From contig JBHEKU010000166.1 of NCBI GenBank assembly GCA_041859205.1, forward strand, positions 1-64,000: DNA of 64,000 nt, written 5' to 3'. Under the pieces are notes generated by a model. It saw nothing but the letters and a program-made list of their open reading frames with translations. It was not told the DNA's origin and made no database searches. How positions within the stretch are numbered: the stretch's first letter is position 1; each line of letters begins with the position of its first letter. Shown here piece after piece: positions 42,574 through 50,843 of the stretch. The DNA comes from JAFDZO01 sp041859205 (GTDB lineage Bacteria > Bacteroidota > Ignavibacteria > Tepidaquicellales > Tepidaquicellaceae). The position numbers were made by a program, and so were the translations under genes.

Positions 42574-44133
42574 ATGAAGACAAATTTTATACGATTTTTT
42601 ATTTATTTATTCTTATCAATTACCTTAAATTTAACTGCTCAGCCTAGTAAACCTACAAAACCCAATTCCAATTCTTCGAGCAGTAATTTTTCAGTTGAAT
42701 TTACTATTTCAGAAAATTCACCTGAATGTAAAAATAGCAATTATTGCTGTATCACAAGTTATTGTATTTCTCCAAGCGGAAAATTTATTGCATTCACATC
42801 AATGTCCGATTCGTTCTGGGATAATAAACTTACAATTTACAATCTTGAAAAAAGAGATATTCTAAAGACTTTTTTTATTAAGGAAGGTACTAAAGTTAGC
42901 TCCTGCAATTTTTCCAGTGATAATTCTACTTTTGCCTGGAATACAACCGGAAACGAAAACTACGTTTCAATATACAAACTAAAGGATGGCACATATAAAA
43001 CTCTTAGTATCAAATGTAGAACTATGCAATTATCTCCTATTGGAAATATGCTGGTTACTTGTACAGATGGAACAGCATGGAATAATGAAAATTTTAATTT
43101 GATAGATATCAGCACAGGTAATATTATCAGAACAATTTTTAATGAACACAATAACTCCAACTTTAATTTAACTTCTAATGGATATTCAATATTAATTCCA
43201 ACTCATGCCAGTTTGAATATCTGCAATTTTTTACCTCAGATAAATTGCAATTATTTTAATCTCGATAATCAATATTTACCGTTTAAGATTTCCCCTTATA
43301 ATGAAAACGTTGCTGTCTACGGTACGATGCTTAAAATTTACTCGCTGAGAGATTTTTCTAATAAGACAGTTGAACAATATGTACATTCAAATAAAATTGA
43401 TGTATGTTATACTCCATTAGATAAATTTTTAATTTATAATAACGGTGAATCAAAAAAAATTTATATTTATTCCATTGAGAATAATTCCAAAAGCGAGTTA
43501 GAAATATATGATTCACAAATCAGCAATCTTAACTTTTCCAATGACGGTAAATATTTTTTATATTTGGCAGATTATAAAATAAAAGTATGCAAGATTGAAA
43601 GTACTTTACATTATCTAAAAATTTATCAAAAATATTTTGAAGATGCTTATAAACAATATTTGAATAATTTAAAATCGGTTTATGATAACACCGGTTATAA
43701 AACAGAATTTGAACTGAAAAATGAATATGAAGACAGATTGTTAACAGAGATAAATCACAAGATGGATTTAGATATAGGTTTATATGGAGAACTAAATGAT
43801 AAAATTAATTTTGATTTAAATTTAGAAAACGAAAAATATTCATCTGAAAACAAAGTTATTCAGGATAAAATTGAGAGCTCTATAGAATATGCGGAAGTCA
43901 AGATAGATAAAGTTGGGGTTTATGACAGCGAAAAAGAAATTTTACCTGTAACTATAAAGGATGTGAACGGAACAATAAAGATTGCAAGAAATGAGGCAAA
44001 GAGTTTGAAGGAAAATTTTCAGAATGCTGTAGTGCGATGTAAGAAAAAATTAAAATATGATTTGAAACAGTATGAATACTTTGATTTTCTAATAATACAT
44101 CCGGATAATGGTAAAGAATACAAACTTTTGTAA
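42574..44133 (+). CDS. Exported WD40-like propeller protein of unknown function
   Basis: From ATG at 42574 (MKTNFIRFFIYLFLSITLNLTAQP) the protein has 519 residues with a signal peptide; a TTG two codons earlier is possible. Residues 50-340 contain YCISPSGKFIAFTS-, SSDNSTFAWN- and FSNDGKYFLYLAD-type blades of a propeller. The C-terminal 170 residues are a helical stretch with a tail (KIARNEAKSLKENFQNAVV, then FDFLIIHPDNGKEYKL) that resembles a domain seen at the end of other Bacteroidota exported proteins. There is no sorting domain. It is more AT-rich than most neighbours and is flanked by repeat DNA, hinting at acquisition. Confidence 0.65.
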   Translation: MKTNFIRFFIYLFLSITLNLTAQPSKPTKPNSNSSSSNFSVEFTISENSPECKNSNYCCITSYCISPSGKFIAFTSMSDSFWDNKLTIYNLEKRDILKTFFIKEGTKVSSCNFSSDNSTFAWNTTGNENYVSIYKLKDGTYKTLSIKCRTMQLSPIGNMLVTCTDGTAWNNENFNLIDISTGNIIRTIFNEHNNSNFNLTSNGYSILIPTHASLNICNFLPQINCNYFNLDNQYLPFKISPYNENVAVYGTMLKIYSLRDFSNKTVEQYVHSNKIDVCYTPLDKFLIYNNGESKKIYIYSIENNSKSELEIYDSQISNLNFSNDGKYFLYLADYKIKVCKIESTLHYLKIYQKYFEDAYKQYLNNLKSVYDNTGYKTEFELKNEYEDRLLTEINHKMDLDIGLYGELNDKINFDLNLENEKYSSENKVIQDKIESSIEYAEVKIDKVGVYDSEKEILPVTIKDVNGTIKIARNEAKSLKENFQNAVVRCKKKLKYDLKQYEYFDFLIIHPDNGKEYKLL

Positions 44134-44213
44134 AATTTCTAATTCAAAATTAATGAGCTTATTTAGAGACTTTATGCAGTTGTTAGTCTCCTGACCAACA
44201 ACACAACGCTTGG

Positions 44214-44239
44214 TTGAGACGCAATATTTTGCGTCTCAA
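44214..44239. repeat. GAGACGC palindrome, copy 3
   Basis: Arms TTGAGACGCAA and TTGCGTCTCAA around TATT. Same family as 2205-2230 and 41815-41835. Confidence 0.85.
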
Positions 44240-44259
44240 ATGTAATGAAACAAATCCGT

Positions 44260-44310
44260 CAAACACCCTCCCGGACTTCGTCGGAACTCCCTCAAGTGGA
44301 GAATTATTAT
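44260..44310. repeat. Dispersed CTCCC/GACGAAGTCGGG repeat, copy 3, inverted
   Basis: CAAACACCCTCCCGG, ACTTCGTCGG, CTCCCTCAAGTGGAG: the reverse complement, slightly diverged, of the core seen at 15211 and 26497. Confidence 0.75.
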
Positions 44311-44501
44311 GGACCTGTTAAATATATAGTCGCCCATGTAAAGATGGGGAAAACACTCGGTGTTGTATTGTCCCCATGCTAAAGCGTGGGGTTAACGAGT
44401 TATCATTTCGATTTAACATATGTGACATCATATAAATCATAGTAATCTATGTTCCAAATTATGAACTTTAAACCCTCCTATTTTCCTTGTAAATTGTAGT
44501 A

Positions 44502-45698
44502 ATGAAAAGACGGGCATTATTCAGGATATTCGATAGATACGTTGGGATACCAATTGTAATTCTTCTTGCCTTCTTCTTAAAAAGCAGGAAGCGCCTTCCG
44601 ATTGAAAACATACAGAACATTTTATTTATAAAGCTTGCAGCAATAGGCGATGCGATTTTATTAATCCCTACTCTGCGCACTCTTAAACATAAATTCCCGA
44701 ATTCAAAAATTACATTCGTCTGCTCGCCGATTAATTATTCTATCTTAAAAAAAATTCCTTACATAGATGAAATTATCAGCGTAGATATTCATTCGTACTT
44801 AAAGCATCCGTTCTTATTTTTTAAATTCCTTAAGCAGATAAGAAAAAAGAAATACGAAGTAGTGATAGATGCCGAGCAGTGGCCGCGAATATCCGTTATG
44901 ATGTTTGCGCTTACGAAATATGATTACGCCATAGGCTTCTCTACAGAGGGACAGTACCGTCATTTTCTTTTTAATGCAGTTATTACCCATACAAGAGACC
45001 GTCATGAGCTTGAAGATTTCCTTGCATTGCTTGAGCCGCTTGGCATAAATATCACGGAAGAGGATAAAAAATTAGAGTATTTTTTAAATGATAAAGACTT
45101 TAAATTTGCAGAGGAGTTTTGGTCTAACCACCGCTTCGAAAACCGTACTGTTATCTGCTTGCATCCGGGATGCGGGGAGAACGGATTGCCGCGAGAGTGG
45201 CCCGTTAAAAACTACATCGCACTTGGGAAACGACTTATAAAATATGATAAGAATATTATCATACTGATAACCGGAGCAAAGTTTGAAAAGGTAAGATGCG
45301 ATGAAATAGCAGAAGGCATAGGCGAAAATATTGTAAACACTGCCGGTCAGTACGAGATAGATAATGTTGTCGCTCTTGTAAAAAAAGTGAAGCTTATAGT
45401 CTGCAGTAATACAGGCATGCTGCACATAGCTTCCTGTGTAGGAACAAAAACACTTGGTCTTCACGGTCCTACGAATCCCGTAAAATGGGGTTCTTACAAT
45501 AAAAACTCTGTACTAATCCAAAGCGATAAATTTTGCAGTCCCTGTTTGTATCTGGGACACGATTACGGCTGCCAGGAACCGACTTGCATGAACCATATTT
45601 CAGTAGATGACGTATTTATAAATATAAGAAAGGCTATACAGCCGGAATTATTTCCGGTCTTTAATATACTTAATAACAATATAAATCAGTTAATCTAA
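44502..45698 (+). CDS. Glycosyltransferase family 9 (ADP-heptose:LPS heptosyltransferase-like)
   Basis: A 398-residue GT9 enzyme probably adding heptose or a similar sugar to lipopolysaccharide core at the inner membrane face. The N-terminal domain has ILFIKLAAIGDAILLIPTLRTLK (about 39-61). The C-terminal nucleotide-sugar domain has LHPGCGENGLPREWP, ILITGAKFE, CSNTGMLHIASCVGTKTLGLHGPTNP. A basic hydrophobic N-terminus (IPIVILLAFFLKSRKRL) may anchor it to the membrane. It lies 11 bases before the leucine dehydrogenase gene. The donor and acceptor are not certain. Confidence 0.85.
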   Translation: MKRRALFRIFDRYVGIPIVILLAFFLKSRKRLPIENIQNILFIKLAAIGDAILLIPTLRTLKHKFPNSKITFVCSPINYSILKKIPYIDEIISVDIHSYLKHPFLFFKFLKQIRKKKYEVVIDAEQWPRISVMMFALTKYDYAIGFSTEGQYRHFLFNAVITHTRDRHELEDFLALLEPLGINITEEDKKLEYFLNDKDFKFAEEFWSNHRFENRTVICLHPGCGENGLPREWPVKNYIALGKRLIKYDKNIIILITGAKFEKVRCDEIAEGIGENIVNTAGQYEIDNVVALVKKVKLIVCSNTGMLHIASCVGTKTLGLHGPTNPVKWGSYNKNSVLIQSDKFCSPCLYLGHDYGCQEPTCMNHISVDDVFINIRKAIQPELFPVFNILNNNINQLI

Positions 45699-45709
45699 AT
45701 AAATACTTT

Positions 45710-46828
45710 ATGGAAAATACACAAACACCATTCGAGCTGATAGATGAATTAGAGCACGAGCAGGTTGTATTTTGTTCAAGCAAGGAAACCGGATTAAAGG
45801 CTATAATCGGGATTCACAACACATCATTAGGACCGGCACTTGGGGGCACAAGAATGTGGCAGTATGCAAATGATATGGAAGCACTGGTAGACGTATTAAG
45901 ATTATCAAGAGGAATGACTTACAAAGCAGCAGTTGCCGGGCTAAACCTTGGCGGCGGAAAAGCTGTTATCATAGGCGATTCCCGCACACAAAAATCAGAA
46001 CAGTTATTCAGAGCATTCGGAAGATTTATCGAAGGTCTATCCGGAAGATACATTACAGCAGAAGACGTTGGTACAAATGTAAAAGACATGGAGTATATAA
46101 TGCAGGAAACACGCCACGTAACAGGTATCCCTGAAGAAGTCGGCGGAAGCGGAGACCCGTCTCCTGTAACTGCTTACGGAACTTATGTTGGTATGAAGGC
46201 ATGCGCGCATGAAATTTACGGTTCGGATTCATTGAACGGTAAAAAAGTTGTTATTCAGGGCGCAGGCGGAAACGTTGGAAAGCATCTTTGCAAGTTCTTA
46301 CATAAAGAAGGCGCAGTACTTTTTGTAAGCGATTTGTATGAAGATAAATTAAAACCATTGGTAGATGAATTCAAAGCAACTGTAGTCGGTATGGATGATG
46401 TTTACTCAATAGAAGCAGATATATTTTCACCTGCAGCATTAGGCGCAATATTGAACGATGAAACAATTCCGCAGCTGAAAGTAAAAATTGTTGCAGGTGC
46501 TGCAAACAATCAGTTGAAAGATGAAAAGAAACACGGACAGATGTTAAAAGACAGAGGCATTTTATATGCTCCTGATTATGTAATCAACTCAGGCGGACTT
46601 ATCAACGTTTACACTGAGCTTGAAGGATATAACAGAGAGAGAGCAATGAAGAAGGCATCGAGCATTTATGATATCGTACAGAACATTATCAATATTTCAA
46701 AATCAGAAAACATTCCTCCTCACTTAGCATCTGCGCAGGTTGCAATGGAAAGAATTAATAATATTTCCAATGCAAAGAAGATCAGAGTCTACAGAGATAT
46801 GAATCTTTTCAAGATGAGAAATTCGTAA
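45710..46828 (+). CDS. Leucine/branched-chain amino-acid dehydrogenase
   Basis: A 372-residue NAD-dependent enzyme of the Glu/Leu/Phe/Val dehydrogenase family, reversibly deaminating leucine, valine and isoleucine. Substrate region: LGPALGGTRMW (40-50), catalytic lysines K72 and K84 in MTYKAAVAGLNLGGGKAVI. The Rossmann motif is GAGGNVG (184-190). GVxx GDP and PDYVINSGGLI are also family hallmarks. The Gly-rich GGGK pattern and length favour leucine dehydrogenase over phenylalanine dehydrogenase. It is read 11 bases after the glycosyltransferase, but a functional link is not evident. Confidence 0.88.
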   Translation: MENTQTPFELIDELEHEQVVFCSSKETGLKAIIGIHNTSLGPALGGTRMWQYANDMEALVDVLRLSRGMTYKAAVAGLNLGGGKAVIIGDSRTQKSEQLFRAFGRFIEGLSGRYITAEDVGTNVKDMEYIMQETRHVTGIPEEVGGSGDPSPVTAYGTYVGMKACAHEIYGSDSLNGKKVVIQGAGGNVGKHLCKFLHKEGAVLFVSDLYEDKLKPLVDEFKATVVGMDDVYSIEADIFSPAALGAILNDETIPQLKVKIVAGAANNQLKDEKKHGQMLKDRGILYAPDYVINSGGLINVYTELEGYNRERAMKKASSIYDIVQNIINISKSENIPPHLASAQVAMERINNISNAKKIRVYRDMNLFKMRNS

Positions 46829-46849
46829 AAGTAAATTGAACACTTAAAA

Positions 46850-46879
46850 GACCTGTCAGGTTTTTAATCCTGACAGGTC
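46850..46879. repeat. CCTGACAGG-family hairpin
   Basis: GACCTGTCAGG, an 8-base TTTTTAAT loop and CCTGACAGGTC. It matches the second half of the 85-base units at 2282 and 2675. It lies right after the dehydrogenase gene and could act as its transcript end. Confidence 0.85.
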
Positions 46880-46904
46880 AAAGTGGTTAACAAACATAAC
46901 TCTC

Positions 46905-46938
46905 GCCGCGCTTTAGAAATAAACCGCGGCTTATTTTT
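46905..46938 (+). terminator. Rho-independent terminator-like hairpin
   Basis: Arms GCCGCG and CGCGGC followed by TTATTTTTT. It would end the glycosyltransferase-dehydrogenase transcript, but lies only 13 bases before the next ATG. Confidence 0.6.
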
Positions 46939-46950
46939 TAAAGAAAAATT

Positions 46951-47139
46951 ATGGATACATTTGTTTGGGTAGCGGTAGTAGTGCTTATAATAGTAATTGC
47001 AATTGCTACAGTCACAACATCGGTAAATAAATACAGCAATAAACTTACGAAGAAATATCTGGATAAGTCCTTTGAGCAGGATGACGGAGATCCTGGTGAG
47101 CAGGATGCCAAGGTTACGAAAAATACAAAAGATGCGTAA
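46951..47139 (+). CDS. Small single-pass membrane protein
   Basis: A 62-residue protein: one helix (WVAVVVLIIVIAIATVTTSV, residues 5-24) at the very N-terminus followed by a short charged cytosolic or periplasmic tail (SFEQDDGDPGEQDAKV). No family known. It starts 13 bases after a terminator-like hairpin. The charged tail resembles the soluble proteins of the cluster at 3-8 kb, but no common motif was found. Confidence 0.5.
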   Translation: MDTFVWVAVVVLIIVIAIATVTTSVNKYSNKLTKKYLDKSFEQDDGDPGEQDAKVTKNTKDA

Positions 47140-47345
47140 TCTGAAATGATAAGTACTAGAAAAACAACGAAACAGAATTTTACGCTCAGAAAAATTTTCG
47201 GACTAAACTGTTGTTAAAATAATCTAAATAATTTTACTTAAATTTAATTGTTCTGTTTTAACAGTAATATATTGCGCAAAAATAGAAAAAGCGTAACCTT
47301 AAATACAAAAGCTTTAAAATAACTCAAAACACATAAAATATATAA

Positions 47346-47690
47346 ATGACACTATCCGGTAAACTTTTAGAGATATTCCAGACGAAAAACATAACAGATA
47401 AGTTCAAAAAGCGCGAATTTGTTGTAGAATATGCAGAAAATGCCAACTATCCGCAGACCATTTCCATGGAAATGCAGCAGGATAATTGCAGTGCTTTGGA
47501 TAAATTCAATACAGGCGATTACGTTGAAGTGACCTTTGACCTTCGCGGCAGAAAATGGGTAAGTCCGCAGGGCGATACAAAGTACTTCAATACACTCGTT
47601 GCCTGGAAGCTGGCAAGAGCAGGCGGAAATGATTCGGGCACAGAAGAGGTTCATATCGACCCTCAGGATCCGAACGATTTGCCGTTCTAA
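47346..47690 (+). CDS. DUF3127 protein, OB-fold single-strand-binding-like
   Basis: A 114-residue protein of the DUF3127 family, common in Bacteroidota. It starts GKLLEIFQTKNITDKFKKREFVVEY, has GDYVEVTFDLRGRKW in the middle and YFNTLVAWKLAR toward the end, a five-strand OB-fold similar to SSB proteins. The tail ends DPNDLPF, which recalls the DDxPF acidic tail by which SSB recruits partner enzymes. A role in binding DNA or RNA is likely but not known. Confidence 0.8.
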   Translation: MTLSGKLLEIFQTKNITDKFKKREFVVEYAENANYPQTISMEMQQDNCSALDKFNTGDYVEVTFDLRGRKWVSPQGDTKYFNTLVAWKLARAGGNDSGTEEVHIDPQDPNDLPF

Positions 47691-47768
47691 GAGCCGGGCT
47701 TTCCCTCAAAAATATACCCTCAGATTCATTATATTATTAATTAAATTTGCCGGATTATTATAAGAGGG

Positions 47769-48830
47769 ATGCAAGAACCTATAAGAAAAAAGTATAAAGA
47801 GCGCAGCACAATCCTTGCTGCGCTTTATAATCTGCTGCCCGGTCTGGGGTATTTTTATATAGGGAAATTCCGCCTTGGAATTATTTTCGCACTGCTCTAT
47901 CCATTTCTTTTTATAATTGTAAATTACATTTCGGATTATCTTCCTCCTAAAACAAATTCCATTTTCTTTCTTGGCTCGTATGTAGTTCTCGTTATCCTCC
48001 CTGTCATTCATGTTATAATTCGTGTACGAAAAGAGCAGCTTCATAAAGTTTACATTCTTCAGAGGTATAATAAAGTTCTGCTGTATATAATATTTGCAGG
48101 ACTGGCTTATGTTTATACCGAGTATCTGAAAGATCTTACCTATGAAATTCACAGAATTCCCTCCAATAGCATGCAGAATACTTTGCAAGTCAGCGATAGA
48201 GTCCTTGTAAAATATAACTGGTATGGAATTTATGATTCTTATTCCGGCAAGCGGCTCCTGAATTTCCATACACCGAAGAAAAACGAAATAGTGGTTTATT
48301 CATCCGATGAAGAGGGGTATCGGGAGCTTTTTCTCAAGCGATTAGTCGGCGAGCCTCGCGATACGATTCATATAATAGAGAGGAATGTTTTCATAAACGG
48401 AATTCAGGAGAGCGATAACCCGAATTTCAAATACGACAACATAAGGCGCGAAAGGGGATTCGTTAACTGGAATATTTATCCAAAAGGGGCAAAATGGAAC
48501 GAAGAAAATTACGGGCCGATTTATCTTCCTGCTAAAAATGATATAGTAAAAATTGATTCCAATAATATTGTTCTGTGGAAGCCGGTTATTATCCGCGAGC
48601 AAAACCAAAAGTTAAGTAAAGAGGAAAAGGAAATTCTCATAGGTAAAATCCTTGCAAAAGGGGAGTATGAAGTAAAAAATAATTATTACTTTATGCTGGG
48701 CGATAACAGAACGAATTCATGGGATAGCCGCTATACGGGCTTGATAAGCGAAGAAGATATTCTAGGGCGAGTGGAGTTTCTGGTTTATAATCCGGATGCA
48801 TGGGAGAGGTTTGGGAAAATACTAAAGTAA
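47769..48830 (+). CDS. lepB: Signal peptidase I with extra N-terminal membrane region
   Basis: A 353-residue inner-membrane serine-lysine protease that removes signal peptides. The catalytic Ser is S134 in PSNSMQNTL and the general base is K190 in FLKRLVGEP; GDNRTNSWDSRY (residues 307-318) is the third conserved box. Three hydrophobic segments lie before the catalytic site (residues 15-30, 36-57 and 65-85), then one at 103-120. The first part (LYNLLPGLGYFYIGKFRLG) resembles a TM2/DUF5683-like domain, unusual for lepB. It probably has four membrane passes, in contrast to one or two in standard enzymes. Confidence 0.9.
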   Translation: MQEPIRKKYKERSTILAALYNLLPGLGYFYIGKFRLGIIFALLYPFLFIIVNYISDYLPPKTNSIFFLGSYVVLVILPVIHVIIRVRKEQLHKVYILQRYNKVLLYIIFAGLAYVYTEYLKDLTYEIHRIPSNSMQNTLQVSDRVLVKYNWYGIYDSYSGKRLLNFHTPKKNEIVVYSSDEEGYRELFLKRLVGEPRDTIHIIERNVFINGIQESDNPNFKYDNIRRERGFVNWNIYPKGAKWNEENYGPIYLPAKNDIVKIDSNNIVLWKPVIIREQNQKLSKEEKEILIGKILAKGEYEVKNNYYFMLGDNRTNSWDSRYTGLISEEDILGRVEFLVYNPDAWERFGKILK

Positions 48831-48833
48831 TCT

Positions 48834-49457
48834 CTACGCTCCCACTTTCTGCTTTATCAGGTCAATAATAAAATCATAATCGGGCTCATGCTGAACGAAG
48901 TCAAGATTATCCGAAGGTACAATTAAAATAGGGGAGAGATTGTAATTTGAAATCCATTCTTCATAGCTTGTGTTTAGCAGCTCAAGATAAGATACATCAA
49001 TATCTTTCTCAAAAACTCTTCCGCGTTTTTGAATTTGCTTTACTAAAGTTTCAGTATTTGCTTTAAGGTATACAAGCAAGTCAGGTGGTTTAAGAAAATA
49101 CGTCATCTCTGCAAAGAGCTGGCGGTAGTTTGCATAGTCTCTGTCAGTCATATTACCCATTGTATGTAAATTCTTTGCGAAGATTTCCACATCTTCGTAA
49201 ATGCTTCTATCCTGTATCACTGATTTTTCATTCATAAGAATTTCCTTATGAGTTTTGAATCTATGCGATAAAAAATAAACCTGAAGGTTGAATGACCACC
49301 GCTTCATATCATCGTAAAAATCCTTTAGATAAGGGTTATCATCTACTGATTCAAAGTAAGGTGTGAAATCGAACTGCTCTGCAATTTTTTTTGTAAGCGA
49401 AGATTTGCCTGAGCCTATATTTCCTGCTATAGAAATAAAGATTTTCTTATCGGTCAT
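48834..49457 (-). CDS. Deoxynucleoside kinase
   Basis: A 207-residue kinase of the dNK/dGK-dCK family that phosphorylates deoxynucleosides. The P-loop is GNIGSGKS (residues 12-19), the sugar-binding DRS motif is residues 83-85, and the lid region is KRGRVFEKDID. Whether it prefers deoxyadenosine, deoxyguanosine or deoxycytidine cannot be told. It complements tdk and cdd elsewhere in the window. It is convergent to the signal peptidase gene, separated by only three bases. Confidence 0.88.
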   Translation of the reverse strand: MTDKKIFISIAGNIGSGKSSLTKKIAEQFDFTPYFESVDDNPYLKDFYDDMKRWSFNLQVYFLSHRFKTHKEILMNEKSVIQDRSIYEDVEIFAKNLHTMGNMTDRDYANYRQLFAEMTYFLKPPDLLVYLKANTETLVKQIQKRGRVFEKDIDVSYLELLNTSYEEWISNYNLSPILIVPSDNLDFVQHEPDYDFIIDLIKQKVGA

Positions 49458-49513
49458 GGGTTAGGTACCTTAAGTAAAATTTTTAAAAGAATAAATGAGC
49501 GATTACGGGAAAT

Positions 49514-49548
49514 AAAAAAACCGTCCTGCTTTCACAGAACGGTTTTTG
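49514..49548 (-). terminator. Terminator of the ffh-rplS operon
   Basis: On the minus strand, AAAACCGTTCT and AGGACGGTTT with seven T, directly after rplS. Confidence 0.8.
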
Positions 49549-49561
49549 ATTGGAATGAAAA

Positions 49562-49957
49562 TTATGCTGTTGCGTCTGCTTTTTTATCAGCGCCTTCAAC
49601 TATTAATGCTTTCTTTTTATCTTTAATCTTTGTAGCTGCTTTACCGGTAAGACCTCTTAAATAGTAAAGTTTAGCTCTTCTGATAGAACCTTCTTTTACG
49701 ATATCGACCTTAGCAATTCTAGGTGAGTTCATCGGGAAAATTCTTTCGACGCCTACGCCGTTAGAAATTTTTCTGACGCGGAATGTTTTGCTGATGCCGC
49801 CGCCTTTTATTCCCATTACGATTCCTTTGAAAAGCTGGATTCTTTCTTTATCGCCTTCGATAACCTTTACGGAAACCGAAATTGTATCGCCGACGTGAAA
49901 CTCCGGGGGGTTGGTTCTCAATTGCGCCGCTGTTACTAAATTAATTATTTTTTCCAT
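49562..49957 (-). CDS. rplS: 50S ribosomal protein L19
   Basis: A 131-residue L19 with the family core FHVGDTISVSVKV, RIQLFKGIVMGIKGGGISKTFRVRKIS and GVGVERIFPMNSPRI. It sits at the subunit interface near L14. The C-terminal charged tail (GKAATKIKDKKKALIVEGADKK) is a common lineage extension. It is the last gene of the operon and is followed by a terminator. A dispersed repeat separates it from trmD. Confidence 0.97.
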   Translation of the reverse strand: MEKIINLVTAAQLRTNPPEFHVGDTISVSVKVIEGDKERIQLFKGIVMGIKGGGISKTFRVRKISNGVGVERIFPMNSPRIAKVDIVKEGSIRRAKLYYLRGLTGKAATKIKDKKKALIVEGADKKADATA

Positions 49958-50009
49958 TGTCGTTTACTCCCTAATGGTGTTTGTTATTATTAAAAAACTC
50001 TGTGATTTC

Positions 50010-50105
50010 TATTTTTCTTCCCCCTCCTTACGAAGGAGGGGGACTGAAGGGGCGGTTCAATTTGTTAACCACCCCCAACCCCCTCCTTATTAGGGAGGGG
50101 GCATA
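50010..50105. repeat. CCCCCTCC/GGAGGGGG repeat inside the ribosomal operon
   Basis: Two inverted repeats, CCCCTCCTTACGAAGGAGGGG and CCCCCTCCTTATTAGGGAGG-type, flank a GGGGCGGTTCAATTTGTTAACC stretch. It is similar in style to the CTCCC elements at 15160 and 26497 and lies between trmD and rplS. Confidence 0.8.
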
Positions 50106-50169
50106 TAAACTGTTATGTCAGTGAACTTAGAAAACTTTATCTGTCTTTCTACTTTTTACTTACTACTTA

Positions 50170-50838
50170 TTACTTCTTCTTACTCTTCCTGTACTTCGCT
50201 TTTGCCTTCTTCTCTCTCCACTCTTTTATCTTTGCATGATTTCCTGAAAGAAGTATATCCGGCACTTTGTATTTACCATATTTCTCAGGTCTCGTATATA
50301 AGGGCGCATCAAAAACCGTATCTACCTGGAACGTATCAGTCAATGAGCTTTCGCTGTCTCCCAATGCTCCGGGAATTAATCTTGCAACTGCATCCATAAA
50401 TATAACTGCGGCTAAATCTCCGCATGATAATACAAAATCTCCTATGGAAACTTCCTCTGTTGCCAGATATTTTATTACGCGTTCATCTATACCTTTATAG
50501 TGACCGCATAGCAGCATAAAATTCTGCTTAAGTGAAAAATCATTCGCTGCTTTTTGGTTCAATCTCTTCCCCTGTGGAGAAAAATTGATAATTGCATCGT
50601 ACTCTCTTTCATTCTTCAGCTTTTCTGCGCATCTGAAAAACGGTTCGGGTTTAAGTATCATTCCGACTCCGCCGCCAAATGGCGAGTCATCTATCTGTCT
50701 GTACTTTCCTTCGGCATAATCTCTGAGATGATGAACATAAACTTCCACTAATCCTTTTTTTGTCGCTCTTCCTATTAAACCGTTTTCAATAGGAGAAGTC
50801 ACAATTTTCGGATTAGCTGTTAGTATATCAAATCTCAT
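50170..50838 (-). CDS. trmD: tRNA (guanine37-N1)-methyltransferase
   Basis: A 222-residue enzyme that methylates G37 of tRNAs reading CNN codons, using SAM bound in a knot. The hallmark stretches are DDSPFGGGVGMILKPEP, NFSPQGKRLNQKAANDF, LLCGHYKGIDERV and TEEVSIGDFVLS, RLIPGALGDSES. The usual DFVLSGGE is here DFVLSCGD, a conservative change at the knot. It starts 5 bases after rimM. The length is slightly short of the usual 230-240. Confidence 0.95.
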   Translation of the reverse strand: MRFDILTANPKIVTSPIENGLIGRATKKGLVEVYVHHLRDYAEGKYRQIDDSPFGGGVGMILKPEPFFRCAEKLKNEREYDAIINFSPQGKRLNQKAANDFSLKQNFMLLCGHYKGIDERVIKYLATEEVSIGDFVLSCGDLAAVIFMDAVARLIPGALGDSESSLTDTFQVDTVFDAPLYTRPEKYGKYKVPDILLSGNHAKIKEWREKKAKAKYRKSKKK

Positions 50839-50843
50839 AATTA

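Larger units (their letters stand above)
44134..44501. other. Repeat-bearing gap before the glycosyltransferase
   Basis: About 370 gene-free bases. It holds the third GAGACGC palindrome, an inverted copy of the CTCCC/GACGAAGTCGGG element and a CCCCATGC/GCGTGGGG hairpin at 44371-44392. Confidence 0.6.
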
